From Cellulomonas xiejunii (lineage in GTDB: Bacteria; Actinomycetota; Actinomycetes; Actinomycetales; Cellulomonadaceae), in contig NZ_CP101987.1 in the NCBI RefSeq assembly GCF_024508315.1, forward strand, positions 2,604,001 through 2,668,000: DNA of 64,000 nt, in the 5' to 3' direction. This document shows positions 53,743 to 62,896 of the stretch, one piece after another (positions within the stretch are counted from its first letter, which is position 1; every line of letters begins with the position of its first letter). The notes under the pieces were generated by a model. The model did no database searches. It was not told where the DNA came from and saw nothing but the letters and a program-made list of their open reading frames with translations. A program made the translations under genes and the position numbers.

Positions 53743-54470
53743 CCGCACCGACCACCGACGCGACGACCGTCCGCGTCGCCCTCGTCGACGACCAGCAGCT
53801 CGTCCGTGCCGGGTTCCGGATGGTCATCGACTCCCAGGCCGACCTGGAGGTCGTGCTCGAGGCCGGTGACGGCGCCCAGGCCGTGCGTGCCCTGGACCCG
53901 GCGGCGCAGACCGCGACCGGGCCCGTCGACGTCGTCCTCATGGACGTGCGGATGCCGACGATGGACGGCCTCGAGGCCACGGAGCGCATCGTGTCCCGCG
54001 CGACCCCGCAGGCCCCCGCTCCGAAGGTGATCGTCCTGACGACGTTCGACCTCGACGAGTACGTGCTCGCCGCGATCCGTGCCGGTGCCAGCGGCTTCCT
54101 CCTGAAGGACGCGCCGCCGGAGGAGATGCTCGCGGCGATCCGCACCGTCCACCGCGGCGATGCCGTCATCGCACCGTCGAGCACCCGCCGGCTGCTCGAG
54201 CACCTGGTCACCGCGCTCCCCGACGACAGCCCGTCGGCCACCGACCACCCGGCGCACCAGGCGGTGGCCCAGCTCACCGAGCGTGAGCGCGAGGTGCTGG
54301 TCCTCATGGCCCGGGGCCGCTCCAACACCGAGATCGGCCAGGACCTGTTCGTCGCCGAGGCCACCGTCAAGACGCACGTCGGGCGCATCCTGGCCAAGGT
54401 CGGCGCGCGCGACCGCGTGCAGGCCGTCGTCGTCGCCTACGAGGCAGGGCTGGTGCGGGCCGGGTCCTGA
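53739..54470 (+). CDS. NarL/LuxR family response regulator
   Basis: A 243-residue regulator: receiver with VDDQQLVR, phosphoacceptor Asp in VVLMDVRMPTMDG (about 66) and LLKDAPPEEM; a LuxR-type HTH at about 175-230 (LTEREREVLVLMARGRSNTEI, as LTEREREVL and ATVKTHVGRILAKV). GTG start overlaps the kinase stop and follows GGAGGA. It probably controls the downstream ABC genes and itself. Confidence 0.95.
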   Translation: MTAPTTDATTVRVALVDDQQLVRAGFRMVIDSQADLEVVLEAGDGAQAVRALDPAAQTATGPVDVVLMDVRMPTMDGLEATERIVSRATPQAPAPKVIVLTTFDLDEYVLAAIRAGASGFLLKDAPPEEMLAAIRTVHRGDAVIAPSSTRRLLEHLVTALPDDSPSATDHPAHQAVAQLTEREREVLVLMARGRSNTEIGQDLFVAEATVKTHVGRILAKVGARDRVQAVVVAYEAGLVRAGS

Positions 54471-54567
54471 CCGACGTCCCGGCGGTGTACCGACGGGGCG
54501 AGCGTGTGCGGCCACGGGATGACCCGGGCACCGGCAGGACCCACCCGGGGCGGGACGCGTGGGACCG

Positions 54568-54583
54568 GGTTCACGGGTGAACC
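54568..54583. promoter_or_regulatory. 16-bp perfect palindrome upstream of the ABC transporter
   Basis: GGTTCACGGGTGAACC reads the same on both strands (arms GGTTCAC and GTGAACC, 2-bp centre). It ends 30 bp before the TTG start of the ABC ATPase. The obvious candidate binder is the NarL-type regulator encoded just upstream, but another regulator is possible. Confidence 0.5.
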
Positions 54584-54613
54584 TGGTGGCACACCTCGAG
54601 ACAGGAGCACCCG

Positions 54614-55456
54614 TTGCCCACCACCGCACCACTCCCCCACGACCGGTCCGCGGCCGGCGACGCCGCACCCGTGTCCCGCGCCCGCGCGCTGACCAAGGTG
54701 TACGGGTCCGGAGCCGCAGCGGTCCGCGCGCTCGACGGCGTCGACGTGGACTTCGCGACGGGAGCGTTCACCGCGATCATGGGCCCGTCGGGGTCCGGCA
54801 AGTCGACGCTGATGCACCTGCTCGCCGGCCTCGACGACGCGACGTCCGGAACAGCGCACCTCGGCGACACCGAGATCACGTCCCTCGACGACGACGCGTT
54901 GACGCGGCTGCGCCGGGACCGCGTCGGCTTCGTCTTCCAGTCGTTCAACCTGCTCCCGATGCTCACCGCCGAGCAGAACGTGCTGCTGCCCCTCGACCTC
55001 GCGGGCCGTGCTCCGGACCGCGCGTGGTTCGACACGCTGGTGACGACGCTCGGGCTGCAGGCGCGGTTGACGCACCGGCCCAGCGAGCTGTCCGGCGGGC
55101 AGCAGCAGCGCGTCGCGATCGCGCGCGCCCTGATCGCGCAGCCCGACGTCGTCTTCGCCGACGAGCCCACCGGCAACCTGGACTCCCGCTCGGGCGCCGA
55201 GGTGCTGAGCTTCCTGCGGCGCTCGGTCCGCGAGCTGGGCCGCACGATCATCATGGTCACCCACGACCCGACCGCGGCAGCGTACGCCGACCGCGTGGTC
55301 CTGCTGGCGGACGGCCGGATCGCCGGTGACATCGCCGACCCGACCCCCGAGTCGGTGCTCGCCGGGCTCGAGGGCCTGCGCGTGCTCGAGGCCCCGGCAG
55401 GAGCACCGACGGGCGCGATCCCGGCGGTCGACGTGACGTCGGGGGGCCTGCGCTGA
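54614..55456 (+). CDS. ABC transporter ATPase, MacB/LolD type
   Basis: A 280-residue ATPase with Walker A GPSGSGKST (about 57-65), Q-loop FVFQSFNLLP, signature LSGGQQQRVAIARAL, Walker B VVFADEPTGNLDS and the H-loop VTHD. The EPTGNLDS motif marks the MacB/LolD/FtsE branch, which powers mechanotransmission rather than solute passage. TTG start after caggag. One base shared with the permease gene. Confidence 0.94.
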   Translation: MPTTAPLPHDRSAAGDAAPVSRARALTKVYGSGAAAVRALDGVDVDFATGAFTAIMGPSGSGKSTLMHLLAGLDDATSGTAHLGDTEITSLDDDALTRLRRDRVGFVFQSFNLLPMLTAEQNVLLPLDLAGRAPDRAWFDTLVTTLGLQARLTHRPSELSGGQQQRVAIARALIAQPDVVFADEPTGNLDSRSGAEVLSFLRRSVRELGRTIIMVTHDPTAAAYADRVVLLADGRIAGDIADPTPESVLAGLEGLRVLEAPAGAPTGAIPAVDVTSGGLR

Positions 55457-58005
55457 TGCTGCGGCTCACCCTCGCCCAGATGCGCCGCAGCCTCGGACGC
55501 CTGATCGCGGCCGGCGTCGCGATCCTCCTGGGGTCGGCCTTCGTCACGGCGACGCTCACCGCGGGCGACGTCATCGAGCGCGGCGGGTACGACGCGATGA
55601 CCGCGCTCTACGGCGACGCCGACCTCATCGTCTTCCCCTCGCCGGACGCCACGCCGTCCGACACGCTGGCCGCCGCCCGGGGCACGGCGGGCGTGACCAC
55701 CGCCGATGCGCTCGTCATCAGCTGGGTGTCCTTCGAGAGCGGTCGGCGCTCCTCCAACGAGGGCGTCATCCCGGTGCCCTCCGACCCCTCCCTGGCGTCG
55801 CTCGACGTCGTCCAGGGCCGCGCGCCCGCGTCGCACGGCGAGGTCGCGCTGCCCGCCGCCTCGGCGGAGCGGCTCGGTGTCGGCGTCGGCGACACCATCC
55901 GCGTCTCCTGGACGGTGTGGCCCACGTACTCCGCCGAGGACGTCGCCGAGGCGACGGGCGACGTCGACACGTCGCCCGAGCCCGAACCCGAGCCCACGGA
56001 GAAGACGGCGGACGTCACGCTCGTCGGGATCGTCGAGGACCCGTCGGGAGCCTGGGCGAGCTACGGCGGCGCCGGGTTGGCGACGCTCGACGCGGTCGTG
56101 GAGTGGAGCGGTGTGTCGACCCTCGACGAGATGGCCGTCGGGGAGGTTCTCGTGGCCGTCGACGGTGACGTCGACCCCGTGCGCGCCGAGCTCGCGGAGC
56201 GGCTGGACCGGGACGAGGTGCTGACGCGGGACGAGGCCGCGGCCCGGAGCGTGGAGTCGTACGGCGCCGGGAACTTCCTCGTCATGATGGTCCTCGGGTT
56301 CGCTGCCGTCGCCCTGCTGGTCGCGGCCCTGGTCATCGCGAACACGTTCCAGGTGATCGTCGCCCAGCGCACCCGGATGCTGGCACTGCTGCGCTGCGTC
56401 GGCGCACGGCGCGGCCAGCTGCGCGCGTCGGTGCTGCTCGAGGCGTGCATCCTCGGCGTGGTCGCCGGCGTCGCCGGCGTGCTCACGGGGCTCGGTCTCG
56501 CCCAGGGCATGCTCAGCGTCCTGTCGCGGGTCCAGACCGGTGTGCCGCTGCCCCCGGCGGTGCAGCCCACGCTCCGCAACATCCTGGTGCCGGTGCTCGT
56601 GGCCGTCGTGGTGACCGTCGGGGCCGCGCTGCTGCCCGCTCGTGCGGCGACCCGGGTGTCACCGGTGGCCGCGCTGCGGCCGGCCGACGCACCGACGGTG
56701 CGGGCACGACCCGGGAGGGTCCGGCTCGTGCTCTCGATGCTGCTGACGGTCGGCGGGTTCGCGGCGCTGGCGGGCGGGGTCGCGCTCGCCCGTGCGGGGA
56801 CCGGGATCGACTCGATGCTGCCGCTGGGCATCGGTGTCCTCGGCGGTGGGACGTCGTTCGTCGGCCTGCTCGTCGGCTCGCCGCTGTGGGTGCCGCGCAT
56901 CGTGTCGTCCGTGGGACGTCCGATCGCCTCCATCAGCACGAGCGCCCGTCTCGCCGCGGCCAACACGCTGCGCAACCCGCGGCGGACGTCCGCGACGAGC
57001 ACCGCTCTGGTCATCGGCGTCACGCTCGTCGTCATGATGAGCACCGGAGCGATCTCCGCGCAGGAATCGCTCGCCCGCGAGATGGACGAGCGCGGGCCCG
57101 TCGACCTGCTGGTGGTCGACTCGTCCGGCGAGGCGATGAGCAAGGCTGTCGCGGACGACGTCACGTCCCTCGACGGTGTCGAGACGGTCGTCGTCGCCCG
57201 GGCCGGACTGGTGCTGAACGCCGAGGGCCGCGAGCGCCAGGCCTACGTCGTCGACCCGGCTGACGCCCACGTGATCCGGGACGAGGTCGCGGCCGACGCC
57301 CTCGCCGCGGGTCGCAGCGTCGTGCCGGAGGGCTGGTCGGGCCCGGTGTCCACGCTGGAGGTGACCGCGCAGGACACGGCGCCCATCGAGGTCCTGCCCC
57401 GCGGCACGAAGACGGCGCTCCTGACCACCGACGCGGCCGACGCGCTCGGGATCGACCGCGCGCCCACGACGCTCCTGGTGCGGCTGAGCGGCGGTACCGA
57501 CGCGATCGAGACGCTGCGGGCGGTCCAGGACCTGGTCGCGGACGACACGATGCACTTCGAGAGCACGGCGGCACAGCGGCAAGGCAACGAGGAGATCATC
57601 GACATCGTGCTCGCGATCGTCATCGGCCTGCTGGGCGTGGCCGTCGTGATCGCGCTGATCGGGGTGGCGAACACGCTGTCGCTCTCGGTGATCGAACGTC
57701 GCCGGGAGTCGGCCACGCTGCGCGCGGTCGGGCTGTCCCGGCGTGGGCTGCGGTGGATGCTCGCGACCGAGGGCATGCTCATCGCCGGCGTCGGCGCGCT
57801 GATCGGCACGGTGCTCGGTCTGCTCTACGGCTGGGCGGGCGCCGCCACGGTGTTCGGCCCGCTCGGCGACGTGCACCTGTCCGTCCCGTGGGCGCACCTC
57901 GGGGCCGTCCTCGCCGTGGCGCTGCTCGCGGGCCTGGTCGCCTCGGCACTGCCCGCTCGCGCCGCCGCCCGCACGCCCCCGGTCGCCGCGCTCGGCGTCG
58001 ACTGA
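55456..58005 (+). CDS. FtsX-like ABC permease (two-block type)
   Basis: An 849-residue permease. A first helix (about 15-38) precedes a large extracytoplasmic domain (about 39-265), three helices (about 275-395), a further helix pair (about 425-470), a second extracytoplasmic domain (about 530-705), and three final helices (about 710-840). Both blocks contain the FtsX-domain pattern, including RTRMLALLRCVGARRGQL and RRRESATLRAVGLSRRGL. With the preceding two-component system, the arrangement resembles peptide-antibiotic or envelope-stress sensing/detoxification modules. Confidence 0.93.
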   Translation: MLRLTLAQMRRSLGRLIAAGVAILLGSAFVTATLTAGDVIERGGYDAMTALYGDADLIVFPSPDATPSDTLAAARGTAGVTTADALVISWVSFESGRRSSNEGVIPVPSDPSLASLDVVQGRAPASHGEVALPAASAERLGVGVGDTIRVSWTVWPTYSAEDVAEATGDVDTSPEPEPEPTEKTADVTLVGIVEDPSGAWASYGGAGLATLDAVVEWSGVSTLDEMAVGEVLVAVDGDVDPVRAELAERLDRDEVLTRDEAAARSVESYGAGNFLVMMVLGFAAVALLVAALVIANTFQVIVAQRTRMLALLRCVGARRGQLRASVLLEACILGVVAGVAGVLTGLGLAQGMLSVLSRVQTGVPLPPAVQPTLRNILVPVLVAVVVTVGAALLPARAATRVSPVAALRPADAPTVRARPGRVRLVLSMLLTVGGFAALAGGVALARAGTGIDSMLPLGIGVLGGGTSFVGLLVGSPLWVPRIVSSVGRPIASISTSARLAAANTLRNPRRTSATSTALVIGVTLVVMMSTGAISAQESLAREMDERGPVDLLVVDSSGEAMSKAVADDVTSLDGVETVVVARAGLVLNAEGRERQAYVVDPADAHVIRDEVAADALAAGRSVVPEGWSGPVSTLEVTAQDTAPIEVLPRGTKTALLTTDAADALGIDRAPTTLLVRLSGGTDAIETLRAVQDLVADDTMHFESTAAQRQGNEEIIDIVLAIVIGLLGVAVVIALIGVANTLSLSVIERRRESATLRAVGLSRRGLRWMLATEGMLIAGVGALIGTVLGLLYGWAGAATVFGPLGDVHLSVPWAHLGAVLAVALLAGLVASALPARAAARTPPVAALGVD

Positions 58006-58064
58006 GACCACGGCCGCGGTGCGGCGCGGAGGAGGGCCCGCCGCACGGTCGAGCCGACCACAGA

Positions 58065-58105
58065 CCCGGGGCCGGGAGGTGTCACCCACACCTCCCGGCC
58101 CCGGG
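58065..58105. terminator. Strong hairpin after the ABC permease gene
   Basis: A perfect 18-bp stem: CCCGGGGCCGGGAGGTGT (58065-58082) and its complement (58088-58105) around the loop CACCC. It lies 59 bp after the permease stop and lacks a T-run, as is common for actinobacterial terminators. Confidence 0.8.
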
Positions 58106-58114
58106 GCGTCATGA

Positions 58115-58146
58115 CGCACCCCGCGGGCCGATGCTCGCGGGGTGCG
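58115..58146 (+). promoter_or_regulatory. Hairpin enclosing the GTG start of the FtsK-like gene
   Basis: Arms CGCACCCCGCG (58115-58125) and CGCGGGGTGCG (58136-58146), 10-nt loop. The start GTG (58142-58144) lies in the right arm, so an mRNA with this leader would hide its own start. It may be a duplex operator instead. Confidence 0.4.
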
Positions 58147-61100
58147 CCTCACGCTCCCCTCCCCCGTCCTGCCCGGTCGGCTCCTCGACGTCGAGGTGGA
58201 GCCCGGTGTCCCCGCCGGCGTCCTGCGCCGTCGGCTCGCGGTGCTCACCGGTGACGTGCGCTGGGCCGCGCCGCGAGCGCTGCTCCAGATCGCGGGCAGC
58301 AGGCTCGACGACGACCACCCGGCCGGCGCTCCGCCGCTGCTGCCCGGCGCGCACCTCGCCCCGGGTCCCGCGCCGGACGACGACGTCCTGGCCGCCGTCG
58401 CTGCGGGGACCCACCTGGCCGTGCTCAGTGGTCCGCGCGCCGGTCGGCTCGTCGCGCTGGAGGACGGCGCGCGCGTCCGACTCCCCCTCGCGTCGGCGAG
58501 CGGGTCGGAGCGTCTGCGTGGCGCGACGCCCGCGTGCATCGACGTGCGCCGGCGGGGCCGTCGGGTCACGGTCCGGGTGGTCGGTGCACGCGGGACGATG
58601 ACCGCCCGCCCGGGGCGCGGGCCGGGGCACCGCATCCTGCGGGCCGCGCAGGGCGCGCGACGCCTCGGCCGGCGGGCGCGCGCGTGGTCACCGCGCGACG
58701 AGGTCCGGGTCGACGGGACCACGCTGGAGCTGCGGGACGCGGCGGGCGCCCGCCCGCGCGGCAGGTGGGCACCCCCGGGACCGCCATGGGCGTGGACCGC
58801 AGGCGCCTCGGCGTGCGCGGCTCTCACCCTGGCCGTCGCGCTGCGCCAACCGATCCTGCTGCTGACCGCCGTGACGGGCCTGGTCGGGCTCCTCGGCCTG
58901 CGGGCAGCGCCCGCACCGGGCGCGCCCACCGAGCCGGGTGCGGGCAGCCCGGCCCCCGCGCCGCTCCCGGACGTCGGCGCACTGCGCCTGGCCACGCGGC
59001 TCCGCCTGCGTGACCACGCGGGTCCCGTCCCGGGGGACGACACGCCGTGGCCGGCGGACCGGACCGTTGCCGTGGTCGGCCCTCGCGACCACGCTCTGGC
59101 GGTGGCGCGCGCGCTCGTGCTGCGCACGCTGGGCGCGGGCACACCGACACGCCTCGTGCTGCGGTCCGACACGGGCGCGGACTGGCGGTGGACCCGCTGG
59201 TGGGCCCCCTCCGGCCGGCTCCCCGGGGCGGACGAGGACGAGGTCCTCGTGGTGGCCGACGGCGGCGACCCGACGTTGGGTGCCTGGCGCCTCACCTCGC
59301 CGCGTGCCCGGCTCCTCCTCGTCGTGCCTCCGGGGACGGCCGTGCCGGCCTGGGCGACCACGGTCCTGCACACCGGTGACGACGTGGCACCGCGCTCCAG
59401 GCCCGAGGCCGTGGACGCGGACGTGGCCGACGCGCAGGCGAGGTCCGCGGCCGCACTCGCGTGGTCATTGGCGACGGACGGCACGGTCATGCCGCCCGCC
59501 CCGGCGTCGACGTCGGCGCTGGGCGAGCTGCCCGGGATCCCCGCACCCGCCGCGGCCGCCGTGGCGCGGGCATGGCATCCGGCAGGGACGCGCACGCTGG
59601 TGACGCCCGTGGGCACGGGACCCGGCGGAACCCCCGCCGTGCTCGACCTCGTCCGTGACGGCCCGCACGCCCTGGTCGCCGGGACCACCGGCGCCGGCAA
59701 GTCCGAGCTGCTGACCACCGTGGTCCTCGGTCTCGCGCTGACACACCCACCCCGGCGGCTCGCCGTCCTGCTGGTCGACTTCAAGGGCGGCACAGGCCTG
59801 GGTCCGCTCGCACGGCTGCCGCACGTGGTCGAGCACGTCCACGACCTCGACCTCGCGGCAGCGCGGCGCACGCTGGTGGGCCTCCGGGCAGAGCTGCACC
59901 GCCGCGAGCACGTGCTGGCCCACGCGGGTCGGACGGACGTCGCCGACCTCGACCCGGCGGCACCGACGACCCCCGCACGGCTGCTCGTCGTCGTCGACGA
60001 GCTGCGCGCCCTCGTCGACGACGTGCCCGACGCCGCCGCCACGCTCTCGCGCCTCGCGGCGCAGGGACGTGCCCTCGGCGTGCACCTGCTGCTCGCGACC
60101 CAGCGCCCGGCTGGCGCGGTGCCGGCGGACCTGCGTGCGAACCTCGGGCTGCGCATCGCGCTGCGCGTCGCCGAGGAGGACGACTCACGCGACGTCGTCG
60201 GGTGCCCGGACGCCGCCCACCTCGACCCCGCGAGCCCTGGCCGCGCACTGGTCCGCATCGGCTCGCGGCCGGTGACGCGCGTGCAGGTGGCGCGTGCCCG
60301 TCACCGGCGCCCGACCGCACCGGTGCGTCTGACCCCGGTGATCCCGTCACGGGCCGGGCCGGGGTGGTGCGTCACGTCGACGGGCGACGACGACGTCCCG
60401 GACTGGGTGGCCGCGTGCCGGCAGGCGGCGAGCGGCCTACCGGGCACCTCGGTGCCGTGGCTCCCCGCGCTGCCGGACAGGGTGACCGCGGACCTGGTGG
60501 CGCCCGCCGCCGACCCCGACGGCCTGCTCGTCGCGGTGGGCGACGTCCCCGACGAGCAGCGCCGCACCCCCGTCCGGTGGGGGCCCGCGCACGGTCCCCT
60601 CCTGGTGCTCGGCGGGCCGCGCTCGGGCCGGTCCACGACCCTCCTGGTGGTCGCCACGCACGCGCTCCTGGACGGTGCGCACGTCCATGCCGTCGGCCTG
60701 CCGGACGCGGACCTCGCGCGCCTGCGGCCCACGGCCGGACCGCTGCTGGGGACGACGCTCCCGGTCGACGACGTGCACCGCGCGCTGCTCCTGCTCGACC
60801 ACCTGACGTCGCCCCGGGCACAGGACGCGCCTGACGTCGTGCTCCTGCTCGACGGGCTCGACGCACTCCTGGACGGGCTCGCGACGCACGCCCGTGGAGC
60901 GGGCGTCGACCTGCTCACGGCGCTGCTGCGGCACCCTCCCCCGGGGGTCCGCGTGGCCGCCGCAGGACCGATCGTGCCTGCGCTGTCCCGCCTGCTGGGC
61001 GCGTTCGGGCTACGTCTCGTCCTGCCCGTGCCGGACACCGCGCTCGACGCGCAGGCCGGCGTCCCGCACGGCATGGTCGCCGCCCGGACGGTGCCCGGTC

Positions 61101-62506
61101 GCGCGGTGGCGTGCACCGCCGAGGGCGCGCTCCAGTGCCAGGTGGTCCTGCCGTCCGCCGCCACGGGGGCGCTCGCGGAGGTGCGGCGGTCGGGAACCGC
61201 ACCACCCGCCGCGCGGATCGGCGTCCTGCCCGAACGGTCGGCACCCGCACCCGGGCCGGCTCGTCGGGGCGCAACCGTCGCGGAGAGGATCGAGCTCGGG
61301 CTAGGCGGTGAGAGGCCGGACCCGATCGACGTCGACCCCACCAGGCCGCTCGTCGTGGCGGGCGCGCCCGGGACCGGGCGGACGACCGCGTTGCACGTGC
61401 TCGCCCGCGGATGGGCGGCGACCGGTCGGCACGTGACGATCGTCGCGGCGCACCCGCAGTCGACCCAGGCGCGGGTGGTCCTGCCCGGCGTCGTCGTGGT
61501 CTCCCCCCACGACGCACCGGCCTTCCTGGAGGACGACGCGCGGCCCGAGTGCGCGGGCGACGGCACCGCCGGAGGGGTCCTGCTGGTCGACGACGTCGAC
61601 CTTCTCGAACGCAGCGCCCCCCAGCTCGCCGAACGCCTGGAGCGCCTGCTCGAGCGCCGGGGAGGTGGGCCCCGGGTCGTCGCGCTCGCCACGACGACCG
61701 AGCACGCCGCCACGGGCTATCGCGGGCCGGTCGCCGCAGCTCTGCGCGCCCGCCAGGTGCTGGTGCTCGACGCCTTCGGGCCTGCTGCTGCCGATCTGCT
61801 GGGGCCCCGCGGCGCGTTGCACACGGACCCCGCGGCGCGCCCGCCGGGCCGCGGGGTGCTGCGGCGAGGTCGCGTGCTGGCCCGGGTCCAGGTGCACGAC
61901 GTCGTCGCACCGCAGCAAGAGGCCGCAGAACGGGACACGACGCGCCCCGGGTCAGGAACCCGCATCGCGTCCCTGCGAGGTGGCGGCCACGACGCGGGGA
62001 CTGAGGACGGCCACCACGACGACCAGCGCGACCAGGCCGACCGTGAGCGCTCGGACCCCACCGTCGACGCCCCACCACGCGGCAGCCGTCACGATGAGGA
62101 ACGCCTGGGCGGTCAGCACGGGTGCCCGGCCCCAGCGGCGCCCTTGCCACAGGCCGCGCACCGCACCCGCGAGGAGCGCTGCGGTACCCAGCGCCAGGAC
62201 GACGAGGAAGACCACGGGTCCCACGTCCTCCCCGCCGGCGAGGGCGACGACGCCGACGACGGCCGCCGCCACGAGCAGCACGGCCTCCACGAGCACGGCC
62301 GCGCAGGCGACGAGGAGCAGCGGCGGCCGTCCGCCGGTCGAGCCGGGCCGGGGGGTCTCGGGTCCGGTGACCGGCCCGCGGCCGGCGGGTGTGCTGGGCA
62401 TGGGACGACCCTAGGCGGCGAGCGGCGCCTCGGGTCCGGAACGGACGCTGCTGCGCGCCCTTACCAGAGACCGGAAGCGCCTGCGACCACGTGCCCGGCG
62501 GCCTGA
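58142..62506 (+). CDS. FtsK/SpoIIIE-family ATPase, EccC/EssC-like, with three P-loop domains
   Basis: A large ATPase. An N-terminal region (1-155, possibly FHA- or ubiquitin-like) precedes two membrane helices (about 218-255). Domain 1 has an intact Walker A GTTGAGKS (about 514-521), VDFKGGTGLG, and Walker B LLVVVDELRAL (about 610-620). Domain 2 has GGPRSGRS (about 824) and domain 3 GAPGTGRTT (about 1073); in both, the P-loop lysine is replaced by arginine, so only domain 1 is expected to hydrolyse ATP well. This is the EccC/EssC layout of type VII secretion, but no WXG100 or other ESX gene is in view. Conserved sequence ends near residue 1255 (about 61,908). The remaining 200 residues are His/Asp/Arg-rich and lie mostly opposite the antisense membrane gene; the true C-terminus is uncertain. 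Confidence 0.85.
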   Translation: MRLTLPSPVLPGRLLDVEVEPGVPAGVLRRRLAVLTGDVRWAAPRALLQIAGSRLDDDHPAGAPPLLPGAHLAPGPAPDDDVLAAVAAGTHLAVLSGPRAGRLVALEDGARVRLPLASASGSERLRGATPACIDVRRRGRRVTVRVVGARGTMTARPGRGPGHRILRAAQGARRLGRRARAWSPRDEVRVDGTTLELRDAAGARPRGRWAPPGPPWAWTAGASACAALTLAVALRQPILLLTAVTGLVGLLGLRAAPAPGAPTEPGAGSPAPAPLPDVGALRLATRLRLRDHAGPVPGDDTPWPADRTVAVVGPRDHALAVARALVLRTLGAGTPTRLVLRSDTGADWRWTRWWAPSGRLPGADEDEVLVVADGGDPTLGAWRLTSPRARLLLVVPPGTAVPAWATTVLHTGDDVAPRSRPEAVDADVADAQARSAAALAWSLATDGTVMPPAPASTSALGELPGIPAPAAAAVARAWHPAGTRTLVTPVGTGPGGTPAVLDLVRDGPHALVAGTTGAGKSELLTTVVLGLALTHPPRRLAVLLVDFKGGTGLGPLARLPHVVEHVHDLDLAAARRTLVGLRAELHRREHVLAHAGRTDVADLDPAAPTTPARLLVVVDELRALVDDVPDAAATLSRLAAQGRALGVHLLLATQRPAGAVPADLRANLGLRIALRVAEEDDSRDVVGCPDAAHLDPASPGRALVRIGSRPVTRVQVARARHRRPTAPVRLTPVIPSRAGPGWCVTSTGDDDVPDWVAACRQAASGLPGTSVPWLPALPDRVTADLVAPAADPDGLLVAVGDVPDEQRRTPVRWGPAHGPLLVLGGPRSGRSTTLLVVATHALLDGAHVHAVGLPDADLARLRPTAGPLLGTTLPVDDVHRALLLLDHLTSPRAQDAPDVVLLLDGLDALLDGLATHARGAGVDLLTALLRHPPPGVRVAAAGPIVPALSRLLGAFGLRLVLPVPDTALDAQAGVPHGMVAARTVPGRAVACTAEGALQCQVVLPSAATGALAEVRRSGTAPPAARIGVLPERSAPAPGPARRGATVAERIELGLGGERPDPIDVDPTRPLVVAGAPGTGRTTALHVLARGWAATGRHVTIVAAHPQSTQARVVLPGVVVVSPHDAPAFLEDDARPECAGDGTAGGVLLVDDVDLLERSAPQLAERLERLLERRGGGPRVVALATTTEHAATGYRGPVAAALRARQVLVLDAFGPAAADLLGPRGALHTDPAARPPGRGVLRRGRVLARVQVHDVVAPQQEAAERDTTRPGSGTRIASLRGGGHDAGTEDGHHDDQRDQADRERSDPTVDAPPRGSRHDEERLGGQHGCPAPAAPLPQAAHRTREERCGTQRQDDEEDHGSHVLPAGEGDDADDGRRHEQHGLHEHGRAGDEEQRRPSAGRAGPGGLGSGDRPAAGGCAGHGTTLGGERRLGSGTDAAARPYQRPEAPATTCPAA
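61952..62401 (-). CDS. Small four-helix membrane protein, antisense to the 3' end of the FtsK-like gene
   Basis: A 149-residue protein with a polar Pro/Gly N-terminus (1-26) and about four hydrophobic helices (27-50, 57-80, 92-110, 118-138). No family recognised. It is probably genuine: the residue pattern is that of a membrane protein, and a TAGGGT box stands exactly 6 nt before its ATG. The opposite-strand frame, by contrast, gives low-complexity His/Asp/Arg sequence. It lies wholly within the 3' end of the converging FtsK-like frame. Confidence 0.75.
   Translation of the reverse strand: MPSTPAGRGPVTGPETPRPGSTGGRPPLLLVACAAVLVEAVLLVAAAVVGVVALAGGEDVGPVVFLVVLALGTAALLAGAVRGLWQGRRWGRAPVLTAQAFLIVTAAAWWGVDGGVRALTVGLVALVVVVAVLSPRVVAATSQGRDAGS
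62408..62413 (-). promoter_or_regulatory. -10 box TAGGGT, leaderless start of the small membrane protein
   Basis: TAGGGT, then CGTCCC (6 nt), then ATG at 62,401 on the minus strand. Confidence 0.6.
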
Positions 62507-62896
62507 GTGGCGCAGACGGCGCCACACGGCCGCGTGAGACATGTCACGCACCCACGGGGCACGGAGCACAACGCCCTCGCCGTTCAGAACATCGCCACGG
62601 AGGGCACAGCGATCTCCCAGGTCAGAGGCCTAGCGCGAGCGGGAGTCCGCTGACCTGGACGTTCGACCCACGGCCGCTGGGTGCGGCCTGGACGCACGAC
62701 GGGACGACTCGGACGGAGGAGCGGGCGATGTGATCAACGCCTCAGTCGTTATCGACATGAAACGTTGCCGTAACCCTTGTGCGTCGAGGTGCCGGGGTGT
62801 GACGCTGGGTTCAGCACGTTTCCCCCCACCACTGATCCCATGCACTGCCACGCGCGCTTCGGGCGTGCGGGCATGCGTGTGCCAAGGAGAGCCCCC
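62507..62896. other. Intergenic region upstream of whiB
   Basis: About 390 bp without a convincing gene. It holds a Crp-like inverted repeat at 62534-62547. The 62,735-62,785 stretch is noticeably less GC-rich than its surroundings (TCGTTATCGACATGAAACG and nearby), where the whiB promoter probably lies; I cannot fix a -35/-10 pair. The ribosome site AAGGAGA is at 62884-62890. Confidence 0.6.
62534..62547. promoter_or_regulatory. Crp-like binding site upstream of whiB
   Basis: GTGAGACATGTCAC fits GTG-N6-GNCAC, the pattern of actinobacterial Crp sites; the symmetric arms extend to GCGTGA and TCACGC (62532-62549). It lies about 350 bp before the whiB start and about 130 bp upstream of the start of the leftward membrane gene, so the controlled gene is open. 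Confidence 0.45.

Noticed and set aside
56659..60258. A 1,199-codon open frame on the minus strand across the ABC permease and FtsK-like genes.
   Set aside because: It is antisense to two clear genes and encodes Arg/Ser/Pro-rich sequence without domains; long shadow frames are normal at this GC content.
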